The notes under the pieces: model-generated
Seen by the model: only the letters and a program-made list of their open reading frames with translations
The model's database searches: none
Told to the model about the DNA's origin: nothing
Program-made: the position numbers and the translations under genes
Part shown: positions 15,734 to 24,999 of the stretch, one piece after another
Numbering within the stretch: position 1 is the first letter of the stretch
Layout: the number at the start of each line of letters is the position of its first letter
Assembly: GCF_900105125.1 (NCBI RefSeq)
Contig: NZ_LT629750.1
Span: 2,046,001-2,110,000 of the forward strand
Source of the DNA: Bradyrhizobium canariense
Lineage (GTDB): Bacteria; Pseudomonadota; Alphaproteobacteria; Rhizobiales; Xanthobacteraceae
Length of the DNA stretch: 64,000 nt
Direction of reading: 5' to 3'

Positions 15734-18595
15734 ATGGAATTGATCAAGCCGAGACCAGATGAGGCCGATCCCGCTCCACCTTCCCCGGATCGAGCCATCC
15801 ATTTCGGTCGTTACAGGATCTTCCCCAAGCTCCGGTTGTTATTGCGAGACGGCAATAAAATCGAGCTGGGACCTCGAGCGTTCGATGTTTTGTGTACGCT
15901 CCTGGAGGCCAATGGCGAAGTCGTCACCAAGGATGATCTGATCGAGAGGGTATGGGCGGGCGTCGTCGTCGAGGAGAACAATCTGCAGGCCCAGATATCA
16001 GTCATCAGAAAGGCGCTGGGTCCCGATCGAGACATGATCTCGACCGAGTTCGGACGAGGATATCGCTTGGCAGTTGCCGGGCGCGATGACGCAGGATTTC
16101 TGCCACCCCCGGAACGGGAGACAAAATCGTCCTCGCCGGAATTGCCACATCCGGTCACGTCTCTTTTGGGGCGCGTGCGCGAGTTATCCGAAATCAAGTC
16201 CCTGATCGGAGATCACCGTTACGTCACCCTGGTCGGGCCCGGCGGGATCGGCAAGACGCGCCTGGCCATCGAAGTAGGCCGGCGCCTGCGCGAAGACTTT
16301 CGCAACGGCGTGTACCTGGCCGAAATGGCCCGGGTGGTGGAACATAGCCTGGTATGGCCAACAATCGCGACGGCTTTACGTGCCCCCTCGTCCGCCGCCG
16401 ACGTCGTCGAACAGACTCAATCCTACGTCCAGGACAAGCATGTCCTGTTAATTATCGATAATTGTGAGCAGCTCGCAGATCCTATCGCGGAGACTGTGGA
16501 AACTCTGCTGGCGAACGCCGCAAATTTGCACATTTTGGTGACCGCCCAAGAACCGCTAGGCGCCACGGGTGAACATGTCTATCGACTCGCACCGCTCTCG
16601 GTTCCTTCGATAGATAAGGAGACGGCCGAAGCGGCGCTTTCTCACTCCGCCGTGCAACTCTTCGTCGAACGCGCCACCGCCAACTCCTATGATTTCGAAT
16701 TCGGAGACGCAAACGCTGCCGATGTGGGCGCAATCTGTCGACGGCTCGACGGAATGCCGCTTGCCTTGGAACTGGCAGCCGCGCGGGTTTCCGCCCTCGG
16801 TCTAAGAGGCGTGCTGGCTGGACTCGACGACCGCTTCAAGCTGCTGACAGCGGGGCGCCGCACTGCATTGCCTCGCCATCGTACCCTCAGGGCCACCGTG
16901 GATTGGAGCCACAGTCTGCTCGACGACGATGAGCGCCGCCTGTTCCGCCGATTGGCCGTCTTCCCGCTATATTTCTCCGCGGACGCAGCGCAACATATCG
17001 CAGCCCCCGAGCATGAAGAAGCGTGGCGCGTCACCGACCTGCTCGCCGACCTCGTCGCGAAATCACTGCTTCTCTCGGATGTCGCTGGGTCCGCTCCGTT
17101 GTATCGGTTTCTCGAAACAATTCGCTTCTACGCTCTCGAAAAGCTGGCGGACAGCGGCGAGGTCGCATCGACGGCAGAGCGCCACGCCGCCTTCTTCGCG
17201 GGGTTTGCTCGGCAGGCGGCAAGGGACTGGAAGACGTTCCCCAGCGAACACTGGCGGCAAACCTATGCGCACGACATCGATGATATCCGGGCCGCGTTAG
17301 ATTGGGCCTTCTCATCTGAAGGAGACAAGAGGGCTGGCATCGCAATCCTGGCGAACTCCGCGCCCTACTGGATTCAACTTTCGCTGCACGACGAATGCCA
17401 ACGACGACTCACTTTCGCTCTCGACGTTCAGGCTTCCCACGCCACTATTCCTCCTGTCGAGGAGATGGCTCTCCAATCAGCGCTCGGCACCGCACTGAGC
17501 TGGGCAAAAGGACCAGTGCCCCAGACACGAGCAGCCTGGACCCGTGCCTGCGAACTCGCTGACGTGCTGTTGGACAAGGAAGTTCAGCTTCAGGCCCACT
17601 ACGGGCTGTGGCTCTATCATCTTCGTTGCGGCCAATATTCGGATTCGCTGACACACGCGACGGAGATGATGAATCTGTCCAGTTCAGCGGGTGATTTCGA
17701 GGGACTTGCCGCCGGCCAGCGGATCGCCGGTGTTTCTCGACACTTCCTCGGAGAACACGCAGAGGCGCGGTCGCTGATCGAAGCGTCATTAAAATGGTAC
17801 GAGGCCGGGCACCCTGCTCAAGCCTTTCGTTTTGGGCTCGATCAACACGTAGCCGGTCTGGCGTTCCTCTCGCGAATTTTATGGGTCCAGGGTTACTCCA
17901 GCGATGCGATGGAAACCGCCTCCGTTGCGCTCGATGAAGCACGCGCGCTGGACCATGCCTGCACACTTTGCTGCGCCTTCGCGGAAGGCTGGTGCATGGT
18001 CCATGCGCTGAACGGCGAAAGCGAACCCGTTGCTCAAGGAGCAATATCGCTGATAAGCGCAGCGTCGAAGCACGGCCTCGGCTTCTGGAGAACTTATGGC
18101 GAGATATTCGAGGCCTGGTCGGCGGCAAAGCGGAGTGCATCAGAGAGTTCATGCGACCACATCGCCGTTGTTATGGCTTCGCTTGGTCGGATAGACTTCG
18201 ACCCCGGATATTCGACTCTTCTGGCCGATATGCTCCTGACCTCGAATGCCACCCGCAACCGCATCGATACGGATGCAATCGACGTCAGTTTTTTGATGCA
18301 AACGAGTCATGAGGGCCACTGGTCTGCCCCGGAGTTCATTCGAGTCCAGACGCATCTTCTGTCCGGGACAAAGTCATCCACCGAGAAGGAGCTGACAGCG
18401 GCACTTTCGCTTGCGCGTCGGCAAGGTGCTCACGCGTGGGAGTTGAAGATCGCAGTCGACCTCGCTGAAACGTTGCTGGAAGACCAGCGCCGGCAGGAGG
18501 CGAGGCACATACTGGACGCCGCCATGTCATCATTTCCCGATGGCCGCCGCTCCCACACCTGGAATTCGGCGAGCGCGCTCCAGGCCCAGTGTTGA
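15734..18595 (+). CDS. Winged-helix / NB-ARC ATPase / TPR-like transcriptional regulator 1
   Basis: 953 residues from ATG 15734. Residues about 20-120 form an OmpR/CadC-type winged helix (HFGRYRIFPKLRLLLRDG, RAFDVLCTLLEANGEVVTKDDL, ISTEFGRGYRL). A STAND-type ATPase follows: Walker A GPGGIGKTRLA near 168-176, Walker B HVLLIIDNCEQL, RLDGMPLALELAAARV and TLRATVDWSHSLLDDDERRLFRRL. The C-terminal 450 residues are helical and repeat-like. Such proteins sense a ligand through the C-terminal repeats and activate transcription after nucleotide exchange (family knowledge). It stands next to the ring-cleavage operon and may control it. Two paralogues lie at 19662-21383 and 21671-24664. Confidence 0.88.
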   Translation: MELIKPRPDEADPAPPSPDRAIHFGRYRIFPKLRLLLRDGNKIELGPRAFDVLCTLLEANGEVVTKDDLIERVWAGVVVEENNLQAQISVIRKALGPDRDMISTEFGRGYRLAVAGRDDAGFLPPPERETKSSSPELPHPVTSLLGRVRELSEIKSLIGDHRYVTLVGPGGIGKTRLAIEVGRRLREDFRNGVYLAEMARVVEHSLVWPTIATALRAPSSAADVVEQTQSYVQDKHVLLIIDNCEQLADPIAETVETLLANAANLHILVTAQEPLGATGEHVYRLAPLSVPSIDKETAEAALSHSAVQLFVERATANSYDFEFGDANAADVGAICRRLDGMPLALELAAARVSALGLRGVLAGLDDRFKLLTAGRRTALPRHRTLRATVDWSHSLLDDDERRLFRRLAVFPLYFSADAAQHIAAPEHEEAWRVTDLLADLVAKSLLLSDVAGSAPLYRFLETIRFYALEKLADSGEVASTAERHAAFFAGFARQAARDWKTFPSEHWRQTYAHDIDDIRAALDWAFSSEGDKRAGIAILANSAPYWIQLSLHDECQRRLTFALDVQASHATIPPVEEMALQSALGTALSWAKGPVPQTRAAWTRACELADVLLDKEVQLQAHYGLWLYHLRCGQYSDSLTHATEMMNLSSSAGDFEGLAAGQRIAGVSRHFLGEHAEARSLIEASLKWYEAGHPAQAFRFGLDQHVAGLAFLSRILWVQGYSSDAMETASVALDEARALDHACTLCCAFAEGWCMVHALNGESEPVAQGAISLISAASKHGLGFWRTYGEIFEAWSAAKRSASESSCDHIAVVMASLGRIDFDPGYSTLLADMLLTSNATRNRIDTDAIDVSFLMQTSHEGHWSAPEFIRVQTHLLSGTKSSTEKELTAALSLARRQGAHAWELKIAVDLAETLLEDQRRQEARHILDAAMSSFPDGRRSHTWNSASALQAQC

Positions 18596-18846
18596 CCGAT
18601 AGCTGACGCATGAAGTTGCTGGGCCCACAGCTTTCTGATCTTCAGGACCGTGGAGCCACGGTTGCTCTGCACCTTCTTGTTGGTGTCGATACGACTGGAC
18701 AGCATCGTAGTTATTGGAGCAACGCCGCGCAAAAATCGAGGAGGATTCCTTCGATCGGTGTCGCTCGCGAAACGCACAATCTCACGATCAGCCAAACACC
18801 GTCGTGAGCCGAAGTTTGTTCGCCAGCGAGAACTCATCAGCCGGGC
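18596..18846. other. Right end of element A, no gene supported
   Basis: About 250 bases after the regulator stop. No recognisable coding sequence on either strand. It leads into the repeat arm that starts at 18847. Confidence 0.4.
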
Positions 18847-18937
18847 GGTACGGCATTTGGTACTGCATGGATTCTGGCGACAACACTTAAGTGTTGTTAG
18901 CGCTTCGCTTTTTGAGATGTCCCGGTCCAATCCATCA
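18847..18937. repeat. Right arm of element A: direct repeats, palindrome and att core
   Basis: GGTACGGCA (18847-18855) and GGTACTGCA (18859-18867) are direct repeats 12 bases apart, as at 40996-41016. A perfect 16-bp palindrome CAACACTTAAGTGTTG spans 18881-18896. CTTCGCTTTTTGAGATGTCC then leads into the core CGGTCCAATCCATCA (18923-18937); the equivalent stretch at 41053-41086 is almost identical. I read these as recombinase or excisionase binding sites next to the crossover. Confidence 0.6.
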
Positions 18938-18967
18938 AGGGCGCCACGGCAAGCGTCTGGCTAACAT
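18923..18967 (-). pseudogene. Displaced dusA 5' end (copy 2)
   Basis: On the minus strand ATG (18967) TTA GCC AGA CGC ... GATGGATTGGACCG matches the first 15 codons of dusA and then leaves homology at the att core. Compared with the copy at 41118 it has lost one base, so the frame is broken. It was presumably the working dusA start before element A inserted, and decayed afterwards. Confidence 0.75.
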
Positions 18968-19127
18968 CTTGTTTTCAATCATCTTTATGGTCCAAGTCGG
19001 TCCCATTGATTTTTGGGCCGCCAAATGATCCCTGCGATAGAACTAGCGCATTTTCCTTTCTTTTCAACTGGTTGAATGAATCTGGCAACTTTCATGTAAT
19101 TCGCCTTCGTCAATTTTTTCCCGATCC

Positions 19128-19170
19128 AGTACTGCATTGCAGTACTTGCTGAACGCGTGCAGTACCGCGG
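19128..19170. repeat. Left arm of element B: inverted and direct TGCAGTAC repeats
   Basis: AGTACTGCA (19128-19136) faces TGCAGTACT (19138-19146), forming an inverted repeat with a one-base gap, followed by TGCAGTACCGCGG (19158-19170). Order and spacing match 10941-10982 and 41253-41293. Upstream, GCATTTTCCTTTCTTTTCAA at about 19049-19068 is also shared with the other two arms. Confidence 0.6.
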
Positions 19171-19439
19171 TGCTAGACGCCACCTTCTACCTCGCCGCAG
19201 CGATCCCGTTAGCGTCGGGACAAGCGGCTAGAAAGCCGATCAAAGTCAGAAGGAAAGTAACGCTACGCTTTGCCGGTGCCTAGGCCCGCAATACTGCGAT
19301 CGTAGTTTCGGTCGCCATGTCGCACGGAAAGTTGCACGCGGCGGGACTTGCGATCGTACGGACGACAACGTCGTAGAGTCGGTGCGTTCTGAAGAAAAAC
19401 AGCACGATAATCCTAGTGCACAACAATCCGCCGCATGAT

Positions 19440-19715
19440 CCATCTAAAGGTTGCGTCATGAGCGTACGGTCCGGACCAGCCTGCCAGACAAGCGACGGGA
19501 TCGTGTTCACCGTCGCTCACAAATCTTGTTCGGTTGCCGGCGACTTCTCTTCGGCGAACTTACGGTCCTCGGTATCTTCCGCAACGCCGTACCAATTCAC
19601 TATTATTCCGTCCGCGTTGCGAAGCGGTTTGCGATGAATCAATAGCCAGCGATATTCGCCATCAGCGTGTCGCAATCGCCGTTCCGTTACGGCTTCGATC
19701 GGGTCTTTGCCGCAA
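19440..19715 (-). pseudogene. PAS-domain sensor relic fused to a truncated regulator
   Basis: In a frame different from the neighbouring regulator, the minus strand reads TERRLRHADGEYRWLLIHR, then NADGIIVNWYGVAEDTEDRK, the end of a PAS/PAC module, then a stop. A second PAS start follows in another frame: NTIPSLVWQAGPDR. Tandem PAS modules of this kind are typical of rhizobial PAS sensor kinases. The junction with the regulator lies within the codons for ALDKLRQR near 19710. It is a scrambled relic with no intact product. Confidence 0.6.
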
Positions 19716-21383
19716 CTTGTCCAAGGCGTAAGCTCTTGTCGTCTCCAGGAGCCGGTACGAGGTCTTTGTGCCGGAGATATCTGCTGAAATCAGCGATTTG
19801 GCAACAAGACTGGCGACACTGTCTGTAATACCGGATGGCTCGACATCATCGCTCAAGGCCGCGGCTGTCGCTTGGTCGAGCGTGAAGTCGCCTTTTAGGA
19901 TTGAGAGCCGGCGCAGGATAATGCGCTCCTGCTCGGAAAGCCGCTCATAACTCCAATCGAGTGTCGACCGCAGCGTCTGATGCCGGGGTGGCGCCGTTCG
20001 GTAGCCACCGGTTAGGACATGCAGCCCGTCCTCAAGGTGTTGCATTATTCCACGAATACCGAATGTGTCGATCAGGCTTGCTGCGAATTCGATCGCCAAA
20101 GGCATGCCATCTAACCTGCGACATAGGTCGATGACGAGCGGCACATCGTCATCTTTCAGTTCGAAGCTTTCCAGTTTTGCCGTCACACAGCGCACGAACA
20201 GCTCGACGGCCGAAAATCGAAGCACCTCGGCAGAATTAAGCGATCTAGGTCCTGAAGGAATGCCTAGTGACGGCAACCGGTATCTGTGCTCGCCCTCAGC
20301 GCGCAAGGCCTCCCGGCTGGTTGCAAGGACTCGCGCGCCGGGAATGCCGCGCAAGATCGTCGTTACGATTGATGCCGCGGCCTCCACCAAATGTTCGCAG
20401 TTGTCGAGGAACAACAATATCCGCTTATTGCGAAGGGACTCGACGAGAGAACTTACGGTCGTTCCGCAGGCTTCACCAAAATGTAACGCTGAAGCAATCG
20501 CGCCGGAGATCTGGCTGGCGTCGTTTAGGCGAGCCAGATCAATCTGCCATACGCCGTCATCAAAACGTTCAACAACCTGTTCTGCGACGGCGAGAGCAAC
20601 GGAGCTCTTACCAATGCCGCCAGGACCCACGATGGTCAGGAAGCGCTCCTTGCCCAACTGTACGGCTAACATAGCCACCATTTCGTCGCGGCCAACCAGT
20701 CTCATAACTTGGGCAGGCAGATTGTTCGCGCAGGATCTGATGAACAGTTCCGCTGGTATGCTCTGCTTCTTCGCGCGAATGACGCCCGCTACGAACCGAT
20801 AGCCGCGCCCTGGAATGTTGATCAGGTAGCGATTTCCGTTTTTTCCATCGCCCAATAGTCGCCGCAATGCGGCAACATGGACGGTCAAATTGGCAGGCTC
20901 GACGTGCAGGTTTGGCCAGACTCTGGCCATGAGCTCTTCTTTGCTGACCAACTCGCCCGGACGCTCGACCATCGCGATGAGGATATCGAGGGCGCGGCTG
21001 CCGATACGAACGGTCCGGTCCGCGTCAAGCAGCAGCCGCTCTTCCGGAAATAGCCTGAATGGGCCGAACGAAATCTCGTTAGCATTACCGACAGCTGATT
21101 TCGGCGATTCCGGTTCGCTTGCTGCTGCGCGTGCACCGGTAAAGCGAGACGAACTGGGGACCAGCCGAACGGGAAACTCCTCCACGGATAGGGGGGAACG
21201 ACGCGGCTTGGACCCGATAAAGACCGGCGCTGCGCCAGTCTCGAGCGGCCCCGGATTGGATGACTGAATCGGCGAGCAAGAGTTCGAAGGGACCTTGCGG
21301 TGTGACGGAGCTCCCTCACCCAGCGACCCGCTGAGATGGGGCGACAGGTCTTTCAGTAAAGTGGCTCGCTTGGACGAAAGCAT
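19662..21383 (-). CDS. Winged-helix / NB-ARC regulator 2, C-terminally truncated
   Basis: 573 residues from ATG 21383 (MLSSKRATLL), preceded by GGGAGAGCAGG. After a 90-residue poorly conserved N-terminus comes the winged helix (FGPFRLFPEERLLLDADR, RALDILIAMVERPGELVSKEEL, NIPGRGYRFVAGV), then the ATPase: Walker A GPGGIGKSSVALAVAEQ near 250, ILLFLDNCEHLVE, RRLDGMPLAIEFAA, LRSTLDWSYERLSEQERIILRRL. The C-terminal repeat region of about 400 residues present in its paralogues is missing. The chain ends in an unrelated tail (PDRSRNGTAIATR) read out of frame from a PAS relic. It may be inactive or constitutively altered. Confidence 0.8.
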   Translation of the reverse strand: MLSSKRATLLKDLSPHLSGSLGEGAPSHRKVPSNSCSPIQSSNPGPLETGAAPVFIGSKPRRSPLSVEEFPVRLVPSSSRFTGARAAASEPESPKSAVGNANEISFGPFRLFPEERLLLDADRTVRIGSRALDILIAMVERPGELVSKEELMARVWPNLHVEPANLTVHVAALRRLLGDGKNGNRYLINIPGRGYRFVAGVIRAKKQSIPAELFIRSCANNLPAQVMRLVGRDEMVAMLAVQLGKERFLTIVGPGGIGKSSVALAVAEQVVERFDDGVWQIDLARLNDASQISGAIASALHFGEACGTTVSSLVESLRNKRILLFLDNCEHLVEAAASIVTTILRGIPGARVLATSREALRAEGEHRYRLPSLGIPSGPRSLNSAEVLRFSAVELFVRCVTAKLESFELKDDDVPLVIDLCRRLDGMPLAIEFAASLIDTFGIRGIMQHLEDGLHVLTGGYRTAPPRHQTLRSTLDWSYERLSEQERIILRRLSILKGDFTLDQATAAALSDDVEPSGITDSVASLVAKSLISADISGTKTSYRLLETTRAYALDKLRQRPDRSRNGTAIATR

Positions 21384-21670
21384 CCTGCTCTCCCGGTTCA
21401 AAAAGCTACAAGCAGACGGCTAAGCCTAGATCAGTCTGAACCTGCAGCCAGTGAAGTCCGGTAAAGAATCGTAAAGCGAGGCGGGTTTCACCTCCTTGAG
21501 GCGATTGTAGATCCGTTCACAGCCGTACCGAGGCGGCCGATTGGTTGGCGCCGAGCGCTCCCGAGAACAACAACTTGAGCCGCGCTCCGCGGGCTCCAAT
21601 CGGTCGATCTCGTGTGAAGAGGCCAGATTTTGGAACGGACGCGAGGCCGATGCTGGCAGTTCAATCGGGG

Positions 21671-24664
21671 TTACCCTGCATTCCGGCCAACTTGCTCGGA
21701 AGCCAAATCATCAAGGAGGCGTCTGGCCGCCACTAGATCGGTGGTTTCGTGTCCTTCGGTGTAGCGCTGATAGACTGGAAGTAGAACCGACTTGGCCTTT
21801 TCAGGGTCACGGCTACGATAAAATAGCGCCAGGCTGGTTGCGGCTCGTAACTCCCAGGCGAGCGCTGATTGCTCGTGAGCTAGCTGAATTGCATGTTGGT
21901 AGGCGGACAGCGCCTCTCCTGCGACCGCCTCGCCCCTGGCAGCCAAGATATCGCCCTCCAGACGACGAAACTCAGGGATAAACAATAGTTGCCCCTTACG
22001 CTTCATGTCAGCGACCAGTTCGTCGAGCAGGGCTTTGGCCTCCGTGTCACGACCGACATCCGTTAGGGCCTCGATCACCGCGATGCCATGATAGGCCGGA
22101 TTATATCGCGATAATCGGACCGTTTCGAAACTATCCAGCAGGACGGAAAGGCGAGCCGCCGCATCGCTCGTGCCCGTTCGGAACAATAACTCAGCCTCCA
22201 ATGAGGCAGCCAGGGCAGGAAATGGCGCTACTGCATGCTCACGCGCGACCGCTCCCAACTGCTTGATGAGCTCGCCTGCCCAACCCCAATTGCCACATTG
22301 CAAGGCCACAATTGAACCGGCGTATCCCGCCTGAACTCCCGCGATCGGATCGCCGAGGCGCCCTGAAAGCTTCAACAATTGGTGGACAGAGGCTTGGGCC
22401 TGCTTTGGACGGCCGACAAGCCAGAGGATGCTTGCTTCGCCGGCCAGGGCCCGAACTCTTTGGTCGTTGCCGAACCTGATCGTATTTATCTTGCGGTCAA
22501 GCGGCACCCTTTGAAAGACGGCGCGGGTGCACGCTTCCGCTTTCTCCTGGTCTCCCGCGTAGTAATAGGAGCGGCTCAGCATCGCATCGGCCACGGCGAT
22601 GGCTTCGGGATCGTTGGCCTTCTTCGCCACATCACCGGCGCGAAGGGCAATCCGCATCGCGGCTCTGTTATCTCCACTTCTGCTCAGAAACATGTGATAG
22701 CCCCCGAGTACACGAATTTGCAGGTCGTGATCTTCAAGGAGGGTTGCGAGCTCGATGGACCTGAGGATGGCGCGGTTCGAATCGTCAGTGTTACCGCGCG
22801 TGATCACCATCGAATACGCGTAGGCGTATTGGAGCATCATTTCTTGGCGCGTGTTTCGATGAGCGTCGTCAAGTATCTCGAGTGTGCGCCCGACCCAATC
22901 CCGGGCCTCCGTAATCAAACCGAGTTCGACAAAATACAGGCCAGCTCCAGCGACGAGCTTTGCTGCCAAAGCAACATCTCCGGTCGTTGAAAACGTCCAT
23001 TGTAACGCGGCGCGTACATTGCCTAGCTGATCGCCGATACTGGCATATCCGCCTTGCTCGAACAGCTGCACTTTATCGGACCAGGCACGATCCAGAAAAT
23101 CGGTGAAATAAGTGGCATGACGCCGAGCCACGGCGTCCAATTCGCCCGCTTCATGCAGCTTCTCCAACGCGTATGCGCGCGTGGTTTCGAGCAGCCGGTA
23201 ATGCGCGACCACGCCTCCAACATCAGCCGAGACCAGGGATTTCGTAACAAGGCTTGCGACATGATCGACGACCTCCGATGACGTCATGCCATCTCCCGCG
23301 GCAACCACACTCGCCGCGTCCATGGTGAAGTTTCCCGTGAAACAGGCGAGTCGTTGCAGGATCGCTCGCTCCGATTTATCGAGAAGAGCATAGCTCCAAT
23401 CGTGAGTAGCGAGCATGGTCTGGTGACGCTCGATGACCGCATTGCGTCGCGGCGAGAGCAGTCGCAAGCGGTCTTCGAGGCGCAACACCACTCCGCGCAA
23501 TCCCAACGTTCCGACGTAAGCCGCCGCGAACTCGATCGCCAGCGGTATACCGTCGAGCTTGGCGCAAATCTCGGCAACAATCGGTGCGTCAGCATCGCTG
23601 ATCTCGAATTCAGTGAGGTTGTCCGCGGCGCGCTCGACAAATAATTGGATCGCCGGGTAACCTTGTATCTCGGCCGCCGTCAAGGTTCCCGGCGAAGCCG
23701 GGCAATCCAGGGATGGCAGGTGATACAGATGTTCGCTTTCGATGCGCAAAGGTTCACGGCTGGTCGCCAGGATTCGCACGCGAGGCGCGTTCCGCATCAA
23801 CTCGGCCGTTACGCGAGCTGCCTCCCGAGTGACGTGCTCGCAGTTATCGAGCACGAGCAGCAAATGCTTGTCGCGAAGGGCATTGATGAGACTGGGTAGC
23901 AAATCGTCGTCGCGGGTCTCCAGGCCCAAGACTCTCGCCAGAGCATGCGGCACAAGGCGGGTTTCCGCAACCGAAGCAAGATCGACGAGCCAGACCCCGT
24001 CCTCGAAGACAGGGATCGATTGCTCGGCAACGGAGAGAGCGACTGAGGTCTTCCCGATTCCGCCCGCCCCAACAATCGTGACAATGCGATGATGCTCGAT
24101 CTGCTGTGCCAGCCGGGCGACGGCGGCAGTGCGTCCGATCAATCGCGTCAGCAGCGTCGGCAGATTGTGCGTGCGCTTCCTGTGAACCGCCGGTTCTATC
24201 TTCTCATCGATAGACTCAAAAGTGATCGGTGACACAAAAGCATAGCCGCGCCCCGGAGCCGAGACAATATAGCGTTTTCCGGCGCTGCCATCTCCCATCG
24301 CCCGGCGCAACGCCGACACATGAACTTTGAGGTTATCTTCCTCAACAAACGTGTTGGGCCAGACGAGATTCAGAAGTTCGCTTTTTTCGACGACCTCGCC
24401 GTGGCGTTGGACAAGCGCAATCAGGATGTCAAGTGCTCGACCGCCAACACGCAATGGCCTGCCGTCTTCCGTCAGCATTCGTCGCGTCGGAAATAGCCGG
24501 AATGAATCAAAGTAGATCACGGGTTCTGAAGAGGTGGGGCTTAACAAATGATCCTCCCTCAAGAACCGATGAGCTTTCACCTCCGTGCAGGAAGTATGCC
24601 GCTGAAAGACTGCGCCACCAACTGATCTTTTCGCCCGTCTAATCTGCATGTTGTCCGTGAACAT
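21671..24664 (-). CDS. Winged-helix / NB-ARC ATPase / TPR-like transcriptional regulator 3
   Basis: 997 residues from ATG 24664 (an adjacent GTG is also possible). The winged helix is at about 45-145 (DSFRLFPTRRMLTEDGR, RALDILIALVQRHGEVVEKSEL, SAPGRGYAFVSP). The ATPase has Walker A GAGGIGKTSVALSVAEQ near 195, LLLVLDNCEHVTREAA, LDGIPLAIEFAAAYV and MLATHDWSYALLDKSERAILQRL. The long helical C-terminus shows repeat character and ends LLDDLASEQVGRNAG. Full family length, unlike regulator 2, to which it is closest in the window. It presumably activates a neighbouring target; the AraC gene and respiratory genes in element B are candidates, by position only. Confidence 0.88.
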   Translation of the reverse strand: MFTDNMQIRRAKRSVGGAVFQRHTSCTEVKAHRFLREDHLLSPTSSEPVIYFDSFRLFPTRRMLTEDGRPLRVGGRALDILIALVQRHGEVVEKSELLNLVWPNTFVEEDNLKVHVSALRRAMGDGSAGKRYIVSAPGRGYAFVSPITFESIDEKIEPAVHRKRTHNLPTLLTRLIGRTAAVARLAQQIEHHRIVTIVGAGGIGKTSVALSVAEQSIPVFEDGVWLVDLASVAETRLVPHALARVLGLETRDDDLLPSLINALRDKHLLLVLDNCEHVTREAARVTAELMRNAPRVRILATSREPLRIESEHLYHLPSLDCPASPGTLTAAEIQGYPAIQLFVERAADNLTEFEISDADAPIVAEICAKLDGIPLAIEFAAAYVGTLGLRGVVLRLEDRLRLLSPRRNAVIERHQTMLATHDWSYALLDKSERAILQRLACFTGNFTMDAASVVAAGDGMTSSEVVDHVASLVTKSLVSADVGGVVAHYRLLETTRAYALEKLHEAGELDAVARRHATYFTDFLDRAWSDKVQLFEQGGYASIGDQLGNVRAALQWTFSTTGDVALAAKLVAGAGLYFVELGLITEARDWVGRTLEILDDAHRNTRQEMMLQYAYAYSMVITRGNTDDSNRAILRSIELATLLEDHDLQIRVLGGYHMFLSRSGDNRAAMRIALRAGDVAKKANDPEAIAVADAMLSRSYYYAGDQEKAEACTRAVFQRVPLDRKINTIRFGNDQRVRALAGEASILWLVGRPKQAQASVHQLLKLSGRLGDPIAGVQAGYAGSIVALQCGNWGWAGELIKQLGAVAREHAVAPFPALAASLEAELLFRTGTSDAAARLSVLLDSFETVRLSRYNPAYHGIAVIEALTDVGRDTEAKALLDELVADMKRKGQLLFIPEFRRLEGDILAARGEAVAGEALSAYQHAIQLAHEQSALAWELRAATSLALFYRSRDPEKAKSVLLPVYQRYTEGHETTDLVAARRLLDDLASEQVGRNAG

Positions 24665-24999
24665 CACGACGCTGAGGGCACGTTATGACCGCTCCGCCGT
24701 CTATTCAACGCAAAAGGCTCTCGCTGACGTTGCGTCGGGGCCGGGTCCGATCAATTTCAGCGATTTCTACCCTTGGTTTAGGTAGTCCATCAGAACCATC
24801 GCGCCAGAACCATGGCGCCTTGCCCCGCTTGGAGCGTAGTGAAAAGGTTACCTCCGCGTCTTTCACGATCCGAACTGATTTTGTTCGATATTCGCAAATT
24901 CGAGCATTTTTGACGCACCCGGAAAAGCTGCCGATCGAGCTGGGGACACCGATAACAGCCGCTGCGTCGGGGCATTCAGTCGCCGACCAGTCACAGCAA
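24665..24999. other. Leader of regulator 3, no gene supported
   Basis: About 335 bases between the AraC stop and the regulator 3 start. Overlapping short frames have no recognisable content. The regulator 3 promoter should be here. Confidence 0.35.

Larger units (their letters stand above)
10764..18922. mobile_element. Element A: integrase-less dusA-site genomic element (about 8.2 kb)
   Basis: Bounded on the left by the junction inside the intact dusA and on the right by a displaced dusA 5' end. Cargo: tRNA-Arg relic, GntR remnant, SDR, MFS transporter, ligA, ligB and a large winged-helix regulator. Both ends carry the GGTACTGCA-type repeats. No recombinase or conjugation gene is visible, so it either moves with help in trans or has lost its integrase. 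It is the youngest insertion, because it provides the 5' end now fused to functional dusA. Boundaries are inferred from the repeats. Confidence 0.6.
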
